Assembly: GCF_017948455.1 (NCBI RefSeq)
Contig: NZ_JAFFSU010000012.1
Span: 124,001 to 188,000 of the forward strand
Reading direction: 5' to 3'
DNA from: Streptomyces sp. GESEQ-4
Lineage (GTDB): Bacteria > Actinomycetota > Actinomycetes > Streptomycetales > Streptomycetaceae
Length of the DNA stretch: 64,000 nucleotides
This document shows, in pieces, positions 57,778-64,000 of the stretch (the stretch's first letter is position 1; the number at the start of each line of letters is the position of its first letter). The notes beneath the pieces were generated by a model, which was given only the letters and a program-made list of their open reading frames with translations, searched no databases and was not told the DNA's origin. Made by a program: the position numbers and the translations under genes.

Positions 57778-59394
57778 ATGCAACAGGCACCGGAGCTCCA
57801 CAGCGCGGCGGACCCCGCGTCGGAGGCCTGGCGGGCCAACGAGGCGGCACAGCTGGCGCTCGTCGAGGAGCTGCGCGGCAAGCTCGCCGCCGCCCGGCTC
57901 GGCGGCGGCGAGAAGGCCCGCGCACGACACCGCGCACGCGGCAAGCTGCTGCCCCGCGACCGGGTCGACGCCCTCCTCGACCCCGGCTCGCCCTTCCTGG
58001 AGCTGGCCCCGCTCGCGGCCGACGGGATGTACGACGGACAGGCCCCGGCTGCCGGTGTCATCGCCGGGATCGGGCGGGTCGGCGGGCGCGAGTGCGTGAT
58101 CGTCGCCAATGACGCCACGGTGAAGGGGGGCACGTACTACCCGATCACCGTGAAGAAGCATCTGCGGGCACAGGAAGTCGCCCTGGAGAACCGGCTGCCC
58201 TGCCTCTATCTCGTCGACTCCGGCGGCGCCTTCCTCCCCATGCAGGACGAGGTCTTCCCCGACCGTGAGCACTTCGGGCGGATCTTCTACAACCAGGCCC
58301 GGATGTCCGCGGCCCGCATCCCGCAGATCGCGGCCGTGCTGGGGTCGTGCACGGCCGGTGGGGCTTACGTCCCCGCGATGAGCGACGAAGCCGTGATCGT
58401 CCGCAATCAGGGCACCATCTTTCTCGGCGGGCCCCCGCTCGTGAAGGCCGCCACCGGCGAGGTCGTCACCGCGGAGGAGCTCGGCGGCGGCGAGGTCCAC
58501 GCGCGCGTGTCCGGCGTGACCGACCACCTCGCGGAGGACGACGCGCACGCGCTGCGGATCGTGCGCAACATCGTCGCCACGCTTCCCGCACGCGGGCCGC
58601 TGCCCTGGGATGTGGTGCCCGCCGTGGAACCGAAGGTCGACCCGTACGGGCTGTACGGCGCCGTGCCCGCCGACCCCCGCACTCCGTACGACGTCCGCGA
58701 GATCGTCGCGCGCGTCACCGACGGCTCCCGCTTCTCCGAGTTCAAATCCGAGTTCGGGCAGACCCTGGTCACCGGCTTCGCCCGGATCCACGGCCACCCG
58801 GTCGGCATCGTCGCCAACAACGGCATCCTGTTCTCCGAGTCCGCCCAGAAGGGCGCCCACTTCATCGAGCTGTGCGACCAGCGCGGGATCCCGCTGGTGT
58901 TCCTGCAGAACATCTCCGGGTTCATGGTCGGCCGGGACTACGAGGCCGGGGGCATCGCCAAGCACGGCGCCAAGATGGTGACGGCGGTCGCCACCACGCG
59001 CGTGCCGAAGCTGACGGTCGTGGTCGGCGGGTCGTACGGCGCGGGCAACTACTCGATGTGCGGCCGGGCCTACTCCCCCCGCTTCCTGTGGATGTGGCCC
59101 GGCGCCAAGATTTCAGTGATGGGCGGCGAACAGGCCGCCTCCGTCCTCGCCACCGTCAAGCGGGACCAGCTGGAGGCCCGCGGCGAGTCCTGGCCCGAGG
59201 ACGAGGAAGAGGACTTCAAAGCGCCGATCCGTGCGCAGTACGAGCGTCAGGGGAACGCTTACTACGCCACCGCCCGGCTCTGGGACGACGGCGTCATCGA
59301 CCCGCTGGACACCCGTCAGGTGCTGGGCCTGGCCCTGACCGCGTGCGCCAACGCGCCCCTGGGTGACCCCCAGTTCGGCGTCTTCCGGATGTGA
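57778..59394 (+). CDS. accD1: Acyl-CoA carboxylase beta (carboxyltransferase) subunit, methylcrotonyl-CoA type
   Basis: A 538-residue carboxyltransferase that transfers carboxyl from biotin to an acyl-CoA, probably 3-methylcrotonyl-CoA in leucine breakdown. Conserved segments are YLVDSGGAFLPMQDEVFPDREHFGRIFYNQARMSA, VLGSCTAGGAYVPAMSDEAVIV, and in the C-domain VFLQNISGFMVGRDYEAGGIAKHGAKMV and VVGGSYGAGNYSMCGRAY. The alternating Gly-rich oxyanion loops are intact. The operon order (carboxyltransferase, biotin carboxylase, HMG-CoA lyase, acyl-CoA dehydrogenase) is that of the leucine/isovalerate pathway. The symbol follows my recollection of S. coelicolor naming. Confidence 0.92.
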   Translation: MQQAPELHSAADPASEAWRANEAAQLALVEELRGKLAAARLGGGEKARARHRARGKLLPRDRVDALLDPGSPFLELAPLAADGMYDGQAPAAGVIAGIGRVGGRECVIVANDATVKGGTYYPITVKKHLRAQEVALENRLPCLYLVDSGGAFLPMQDEVFPDREHFGRIFYNQARMSAARIPQIAAVLGSCTAGGAYVPAMSDEAVIVRNQGTIFLGGPPLVKAATGEVVTAEELGGGEVHARVSGVTDHLAEDDAHALRIVRNIVATLPARGPLPWDVVPAVEPKVDPYGLYGAVPADPRTPYDVREIVARVTDGSRFSEFKSEFGQTLVTGFARIHGHPVGIVANNGILFSESAQKGAHFIELCDQRGIPLVFLQNISGFMVGRDYEAGGIAKHGAKMVTAVATTRVPKLTVVVGGSYGAGNYSMCGRAYSPRFLWMWPGAKISVMGGEQAASVLATVKRDQLEARGESWPEDEEEDFKAPIRAQYERQGNAYYATARLWDDGVIDPLDTRQVLGLALTACANAPLGDPQFGVFRM

Positions 59395-59408
59395 GGGACC
59401 TTACGACC

Positions 59409-61436
59409 ATGTCCGACACGACCATGCCCGACACGATCATGTTCGACACCGTGCTTGTGGCCAACCGGGGCGAGATCGCCGTCCGGGTCATCCGCACGCT
59501 GCGCACGCTGGGCGTCCGCTCGGTCGCCGTCTTCTCCGACGCTGACGCCGACGCCCGGCACGTCCGGGAGGCCGACACGGCGGTACGGATCGGTCCCGCC
59601 CCGGCGGCACAGAGCTATCTGTCCGTGGAGCGCATCCTGGAGGCGGCAGCCCGCACGGGTGCCCAGGCGGTCCACCCCGGGTACGGCTTCCTCGCCGAGA
59701 ACACCGCGTTCGCGCGCGCGTGCGCCGAGGCGGGCCTGGCCTTCATCGGGCCGCCCGCCGAGGCGATCTCCCTCATGGGCGACAAGATCCGGGCCAAGGA
59801 GACGGTGCAGGCGGCCGGGGTGCCGGTGGTGCCCGGCGGACGCGACCCCGAAATCGCCGATGCCGCCCGCGAGTTGGGCGCTCCCGTGCTGCTGAAGCCC
59901 AGCGCCGGCGGTGGCGGCAAGGGCATGCGCCTGGTGCGGGACCTCGCCGTGCTGGACGAGGAGATCGCGGCGGCCCGGCGCGAGGCCGCGGCCTCCTTCG
60001 GCGACGACACGCTCCTCGTCGAGCGGTGGATCGACCGGCCCCGGCACATCGAGATCCAGGTCCTGGCGGACGCCCACGGGAACGTGATCCACCTGGGCGA
60101 ACGCGAGTGCTCCCTCCAGCGCCGCCACCAGAAGATCATCGAGGAGGCGCCTTCGGTCCTGCTCGACGAGGCCACGCGCGCGTCCATGGGCGAGGCGGCG
60201 GTCCAGGCGGCGCGTTCGTGCGGATACGTCGGCGCGGGCACGGTCGAGTTCATCGTCCCGGGCGTCGATCCGTCGTCGTACTACTTCATGGAGATGAACA
60301 CCCGCCTCCAGGTGGAGCACCCGGTGACCGAGCTGATCACAGGCCTGGACCTGGTGGAGTGGCAGCTGCGGGTGGCGGCGGGTGAGCAGCTGCCGTTCAC
60401 GCAGGACGAGATCCGGCTGACGGGGCACGCGGTCGAGGCCCGCGTCTGCGCCGAGGACCCCTCGCGCGGGTTCCTCCCGTCGGGTGGCACGGTGCTGCAA
60501 CTGCGCGAGCCCCAGGGTGACGGCGTCCGCACCGACTCCGGGCTCAGCGAGGGCACCGAGGTCGGCAGCCTGTACGACCCGATGCTGTCCAAGGTGATCG
60601 CGTACGGCTCCGACCGCGGGACCGCGCTCAGGAAGCTCCGGGCCGCCCTCGGGGAGACGGTGACGCTGGGCGTGCAGACGAACGCGGGGTTCCTGCGACG
60701 GCTGCTGGCCCATCCGGCGGTCATGGCGGGCGAGTTGGACACGGGGCTGGTCGAGCGGGAGGTGGACGGGCTCGTACTCGACGAAGTGCCCGCGGAGGTC
60801 TACGCGGCAGCGGCGCTGCTGCGTCAGGCGGCGCTCGCGCCGGCCGGCGGCACCGGCTGGGCCGACCCGTTCGGCGCCGCGGACGGATGGCGGCTGGGCG
60901 GCGAGCGGGCCTGGACGGCACACCACCTGCGCGTGCCGGGCCACGAGCCGGTGACCGTGCGCGTACGCAGCACACCGGACGGCGGGACCGAGCTGCTGCT
61001 GGACGCTGCGGACGAGCCTCTCCGGGGATCCGCGGGCCCGCTGCCCGGGCCCGGAGGCCGGTTCACCTGCCGGCTCGACGGCATCGCCCACACCTTCGCC
61101 GCCCTGCCGGACGGCACCTGGATCGGCCGCGACGGCGACGCCTGGCACGTCCGTGACCACGACCCGGTCGCCGCCTCGCTCACCCGGGCCGCGCACTCCG
61201 GTGCCGACTCGCTCACCGCGCCGATGCCGGGGACGGTCACGGTCGTGAAGGTGGCCGTCGGTGACGAGGTGGCCGCCGGTCAGAGTCTGCTGGTCGTGGA
61301 GGCGATGAAGATGGAGCACGTCATCTCCGCCCCGCACGCCGGCACGGTCGCCGAGCTGGATGTGGCGCCGGGCACGACGGTCGCCATGGACCAGGTACTG
61401 GCGGTCGTCGCACCGCACGAGGAGGCGGAGGAATGA
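59409..61436 (+). CDS. accC: Acyl-CoA carboxylase alpha subunit (biotin carboxylase plus biotin carrier)
   Basis: A 675-residue protein. The biotin carboxylase and ATP-grasp domains are at about 12-460 (VLVANRGEIAVRVIRTL, LKPSAGGGGKGMRLV, FMEMNTRLQVEHPVTE). A linker and a C-terminal biotinyl domain follow, with biotin Lys634 in VVEAMKMEHVI. It carboxylates biotin for the beta subunit upstream. The N-terminus carries three 15-nt direct repeats, each starting with ATG (59409, 59424, 59439). Homology begins at the third (MFDTVLVANRGE), so the true start may be any of these. Confidence 0.92.
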   Translation: MSDTTMPDTIMFDTVLVANRGEIAVRVIRTLRTLGVRSVAVFSDADADARHVREADTAVRIGPAPAAQSYLSVERILEAAARTGAQAVHPGYGFLAENTAFARACAEAGLAFIGPPAEAISLMGDKIRAKETVQAAGVPVVPGGRDPEIADAARELGAPVLLKPSAGGGGKGMRLVRDLAVLDEEIAAARREAAASFGDDTLLVERWIDRPRHIEIQVLADAHGNVIHLGERECSLQRRHQKIIEEAPSVLLDEATRASMGEAAVQAARSCGYVGAGTVEFIVPGVDPSSYYFMEMNTRLQVEHPVTELITGLDLVEWQLRVAAGEQLPFTQDEIRLTGHAVEARVCAEDPSRGFLPSGGTVLQLREPQGDGVRTDSGLSEGTEVGSLYDPMLSKVIAYGSDRGTALRKLRAALGETVTLGVQTNAGFLRRLLAHPAVMAGELDTGLVEREVDGLVLDEVPAEVYAAAALLRQAALAPAGGTGWADPFGAADGWRLGGERAWTAHHLRVPGHEPVTVRVRSTPDGGTELLLDAADEPLRGSAGPLPGPGGRFTCRLDGIAHTFAALPDGTWIGRDGDAWHVRDHDPVAASLTRAAHSGADSLTAPMPGTVTVVKVAVGDEVAAGQSLLVVEAMKMEHVISAPHAGTVAELDVAPGTTVAMDQVLAVVAPHEEAEE

Positions 61437-62389
61437 CGGTTCAGGGACTCCCCATGGTCGTACCCGCCCAGGGTCTGCCCGCGCGGGTGCGGATCCACGA
61501 GGTCGGCGCGCGCGACGGACTGCAGAACGAGAAGTCGACCGTGCCGACCGAGATCAAGGCGGAGTTCATCCGCCGGCTGGCCGACTCGGGCCTGACGACG
61601 ATCGAGGCAACCAGCTTCGTCCACCCCAAGTGGGTGCCTCAACTCGCGGACGCGGAAGAGCTGTTCCCGGCCGTGAGCGGGCTGCCGGTCGCGCTCCCGG
61701 TGCTCGTGCCGAACGAACGCGGGCTGGACCGGGCGCTGTCCCTCGGCGCCACCCGCGTCGCCGTCTTCGCCAGCGCCACCGAGACCTTCGCCAAGGCCAA
61801 CCTCAACCGGACGCTCGACGAGGCGCTGGCCATGTTCGAGCCGGTGGTCTTGCGGGCGAAGGCCGAGCAGGTCCACGTACGCGGCTATCTGTCGATGTGC
61901 TTCGGCGACCCGTGGGAGGGCCCGGTCCCCGTCCACCAGGTCGCGCACGTCGCCAGAACCCTGCTGGACATGGGCTGCGACGAGCTGAGCCTCGGCGACA
62001 CGATCGGCGTGGCGACCCCGGGCCATGTCCTCGAACTGCTCAGGGCACTCAATGAACAGCACGTCCCGACCAGCGCCTTGGGCGTGCACTTCCACGACAC
62101 GTACGGCCAGGCGCTGGCCAACACCCTGGCCGCGCTGCAGCACGGCGTCACCACCGTCGACGCCTCGGCGGGCGGCCTCGGCGGCTGCCCGTACGCCAAG
62201 TCCGCCACCGGCAACCTCGCCACCGAAGACCTCGTGTGGATGCTCCAAGGACTCGGCATCGACACCGGAGTAGACCTCGGCCGTCTCGTCGCCACCAGCG
62301 TCTGGATGGCCGCCCACCTGGGCCGACCCAGCCCGTCCCGCGCCGTCCGCGCACTCGGTACCACACCACAGCCCCACAAGGAGCAGTGA
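61433..62389 (+). CDS. hmgL: Hydroxymethylglutaryl-CoA lyase
   Basis: A 318-residue HMG-CoA lyase that splits HMG-CoA into acetyl-CoA and acetoacetate, the last step of leucine breakdown. Motifs are HEVGARDGLQNE, IEATSFVHPKWVPQLAD, LGVHFHDTYGQALAN and the active-site cysteine loop SAGGLGGCPYAKSATGN. The ATG at 61433 overlaps the upstream stop by 4 nt (ATGA), so it is translationally coupled to the carboxylase alpha subunit. Confidence 0.94.
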   Translation: MTVQGLPMVVPAQGLPARVRIHEVGARDGLQNEKSTVPTEIKAEFIRRLADSGLTTIEATSFVHPKWVPQLADAEELFPAVSGLPVALPVLVPNERGLDRALSLGATRVAVFASATETFAKANLNRTLDEALAMFEPVVLRAKAEQVHVRGYLSMCFGDPWEGPVPVHQVAHVARTLLDMGCDELSLGDTIGVATPGHVLELLRALNEQHVPTSALGVHFHDTYGQALANTLAALQHGVTTVDASAGGLGGCPYAKSATGNLATEDLVWMLQGLGIDTGVDLGRLVATSVWMAAHLGRPSPSRAVRALGTTPQPHKEQ

Positions 62390-62395
62390 TCTGCC

Positions 62396-63556
62396 ATGGA
62401 CCACCGTCTGTCCCCCGAACTCGAAGAACTCCGGCGTACGGTCGAGCAGTTCGCACACGACGTGGTCGCCCCCAAGATCGGCGAGTTCTACGAGCACCAT
62501 GAATTCCCGTACGAGATCATCCGCGAGATGGGCCGCATGGGCCTGTTCGGGCTGCCGTTCCCGGAGGAGTACGGCGGTATGGGCGGCGACTATCTGGCGC
62601 TGGGCATCGCCCTGGAGGAACTCGCCCGCGTGGACTCCTCGGTGGCCATCACCCTGGAGGCCGGCGTCTCGCTCGGCGCGATGCCGATCCACCTCTTCGG
62701 CACCGAGGAGCAGAAGCGCGAGTGGCTCCCCCGCCTGTGCACCGGCGAGATCCTCGGCGCCTTCGGCCTGACCGAACCGGACGGCGGCAGCGACGCGGGC
62801 GCGACGCGGACGACGGCCCGGCTGGACGCCGAGACGGACGAATGGGTGATCAACGGCACGAAGTGCTTCATCACCAACTCCGGTACGGACATCACGGGTC
62901 TGGTGACGGTCACGGCGGTGACGGGCCGCAAGCCGGACGGCAGGCCGCTGATCTCCGCGATCATCGTCCCGTCGGGAACCCCGGGCTTCACCGTCGCCCC
63001 GCCCTACTCGAAGGTCGGCTGGAACGCCTCCGACACCCGCGAGCTGTCCTTCTCCGACGTCCGGGTTCCGGCGGCGAACCTGCTGGGTGAACAGGGCCGG
63101 GGCTACGCCCAGTTCCTGCACATCCTCGACGAGGGCCGTGTCGCCATCGCGGCCCTGGCGACGGGCCTGGCCCAGGGCTGTGTGGACGAGTCACTGAAGT
63201 ACGCGAAGGAACGGCACGCGTTCGGCCGCCCGATCGGCGCCAACCAGGCGATCCAGTTCAAGATCGCCGACATGGAGATGAAGGCCCACACATCCCGACT
63301 GGCCTGGCGTGACGCGGCCTCCCGCCTGGTCGCCGGGGAACCCTTCAAGAAGGAGGCGGCCCTGGCCAAGCTCTACTCGTCGACGATCGCGGTGGACAAC
63401 GCCCGCGAGGCGACCCAGATCCACGGCGGCTACGGCTTCATGAACGAATACCCGGTGGCCCGCATGTGGCGCGACTCGAAGATCCTGGAAATCGGTGAGG
63501 GCACCAGCGAGGTCCAACGGATGCTGATCGCACGGGAGTTGGGGCTGACCACCTGA
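62396..63556 (+). CDS. acdH: Acyl-CoA dehydrogenase (isovaleryl/branched-chain type)
   Basis: A 386-residue FAD dehydrogenase that probably oxidises isovaleryl-CoA or other branched acyl-CoAs feeding this operon. FAD/substrate motifs are FGLTEPDGGSDAGATRTTA, INGTKCFITNSG and TQIHGGYGFMNEYPVARMWRDSKILEIGEGTSEVQR. The Glu of EGTSE matches the catalytic base position of short/medium-chain members. It starts 6 bp after HMG-CoA lyase and closes the operon. The symbol follows my recollection of AcdH in S. coelicolor and S. avermitilis. Confidence 0.92.
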   Translation: MDHRLSPELEELRRTVEQFAHDVVAPKIGEFYEHHEFPYEIIREMGRMGLFGLPFPEEYGGMGGDYLALGIALEELARVDSSVAITLEAGVSLGAMPIHLFGTEEQKREWLPRLCTGEILGAFGLTEPDGGSDAGATRTTARLDAETDEWVINGTKCFITNSGTDITGLVTVTAVTGRKPDGRPLISAIIVPSGTPGFTVAPPYSKVGWNASDTRELSFSDVRVPAANLLGEQGRGYAQFLHILDEGRVAIAALATGLAQGCVDESLKYAKERHAFGRPIGANQAIQFKIADMEMKAHTSRLAWRDAASRLVAGEPFKKEAALAKLYSSTIAVDNAREATQIHGGYGFMNEYPVARMWRDSKILEIGEGTSEVQRMLIARELGLTT

Positions 63557-63610
63557 AACCGCAGGTCACAGGGTGCGCACAGGCTTCGGACCGGGGGGCG
63601 ACCCACCCCT

Positions 63611-63653
63611 GGACAAGTGGTGAGGTTAGGCTAACCTACGTTCGAACTTGTCC
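63611..63653. promoter_or_regulatory. Iron box (DmdR1/DtxR-type) within a larger dyad
   Basis: AGGTTAG-G-CTAACCT (63623-63637) matches the DtxR-family iron box TTAGGTTAGGCTAACCTAA. It is nested inside a second dyad, GGACAAGT (63611-63618) with ACTTGTCC (63646-63653). It lies 37 bp before the siderophore-binding protein gene, so iron-replete cells should repress it. Confidence 0.85.
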
Positions 63654-63689
63654 GGCGGGCGCTTCGCCCCGTTCGAAAGCAGTCACACC

Positions 63690-64000
63690 ATGTCCAACGC
63701 CAGAGCCACCCACTTCACCCGCCGTGGCATCCTCGCCGCCGGTGGCGCCCTCGGCCTCGGTGCCGCGCTCGCGGCCTGCGGAGACGACGACGCGAAGAGC
63801 GGTGGCTCTGAGTCGACGGCCTCCGCGAAGGCTACCGGCCCCTGGTCGTTCAAGGACGACCGCGGTACGACCGTGAAGCTGGACGAAGTCCCCACGAAGA
63901 TCGTCGCCTTCACCGGTGTCGCCGCCGCCCTCTACGACTACGGCATCGAGGTCAAGGGCGTCTTCGGCCCGACCAAGACCAAGTCCGGCAAGGCGGATGT
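63690..64000 (+). CDS. desE: Siderophore-binding lipoprotein of an ABC importer (partial, runs off right edge)
   Basis: The first 103 residues are present. A lipoprotein signal ends at the lipobox ALAAC (Cys about 31), preceded by FTRRGILAAGGALGLG, so Tat or Sec export is possible. The mature N-terminus is acidic (GDDDAKSGG). A FepB/FhuD-type substrate-binding domain begins with VPTKIVAFTGVAAALYDYGIEVKGVFGP. It probably binds ferrioxamine; its position after the acdH operon matches my recollection of desE in S. coelicolor. An iron box lies just upstream. Confidence 0.88.
   Translation, partial: MSNARATHFTRRGILAAGGALGLGAALAACGDDDAKSGGSESTASAKATGPWSFKDDRGTTVKLDEVPTKIVAFTGVAAALYDYGIEVKGVFGPTKTKSGKAD

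Noticed and set aside
1..64000. CRISPR array, prophage, insertion sequence or antibiotic gene cluster
   Set aside because: No spacer-repeat pattern, integrase, transposase or NRPS/PKS-type gene is seen. The Rpn-like protein is the only mobile-element-related candidate.

Overview
The window is about 64 kb of very GC-rich DNA from a Streptomyces chromosome. This rests on strong G/C bias at codon third positions, frequent GTG starts, hairpin terminators without long T tracts, and gene families typical of the genus: a LAL-type LuxR regulator, an XRE/DUF397/HATPase module, a PucR regulator, an S37 peptidase, DUF993 and a desferrioxamine-type binding protein. From memory, the gene order resembles the S. 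coelicolor SCO2730-SCO2780 core region (copZ-copA, citA, recD-like, acdH-hmgL-accC-accD, desE). I could not run a comparison. I found no tRNA, rRNA, IS element, prophage or CRISPR array.

Layout. 1-2.1 kb: divergent inositol genes (partial iolC and a TIM-barrel isomerase) and a small HTH protein. 2.1-8.9 kb: a zinc alcohol dehydrogenase, a divergent MMPL transporter/TetR pair with an extended operator, and a copper set (copZ, copA) behind a CsoR-type palindrome. 8.9-13.4 kb: a gene-poor stretch with a probable small RNA, then citrate synthase and a RecD-like helicase. 13.4-20.4 kb: a ribokinase, an AraC regulator, and a three-gene operon (Gfo/Idh/MocA, DUF993, TIM-barrel isomerase) divergent from a LacI regulator. 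20.4-24.4 kb: a 99-bp tandem repeat array, a GNAT, a MarR-GNAT fusion, an isomerase and a LysR regulator. 24.4-28.1 kb: an extra DnaE1-type replicative polymerase. 28.1-35.5 kb: a GNAT, a giant LAL regulator, a hypothetical protein, an EPSP-synthase paralogue and a Tat-exported GH3 hexosaminidase. 35.6-45.6 kb: a secreted S37 tripeptidyl peptidase, a small secreted protein, a one-chain ABC exporter, a phytase-like esterase, a YheO-type regulator, a DMT exporter, a secreted endonuclease and a methyltransferase remnant. 45.6-51.4 kb: an operon of sodium symporter, agmatinase-family ureohydrolase and ThDP enzyme, divergent from PucR. 51.4-57.1 kb: a conserved protein of unknown role, thioesterase II, an acyl-CoA dehydrogenase, an Rpn-like nuclease and the HATPase/XRE/DUF397 module. 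57.1-63.6 kb: a TetR-controlled leucine/isovalerate-type acyl-CoA degradation operon (carboxyltransferase, biotin carboxylase, HMG-CoA lyase, acyl-CoA dehydrogenase). 63.6-64 kb: an iron box and the start of a siderophore-binding lipoprotein.

Most of the window is core metabolism and secretion. Items that repay a second look are the small-RNA candidate between copA and citA, the polymerase paralogue, the MarR-GNAT fusion with paired palindromes, the uncharacterised LacI sugar operon, the 99-bp array, the atypical EPSP synthase, the methyltransferase remnant and several clear operator palindromes.
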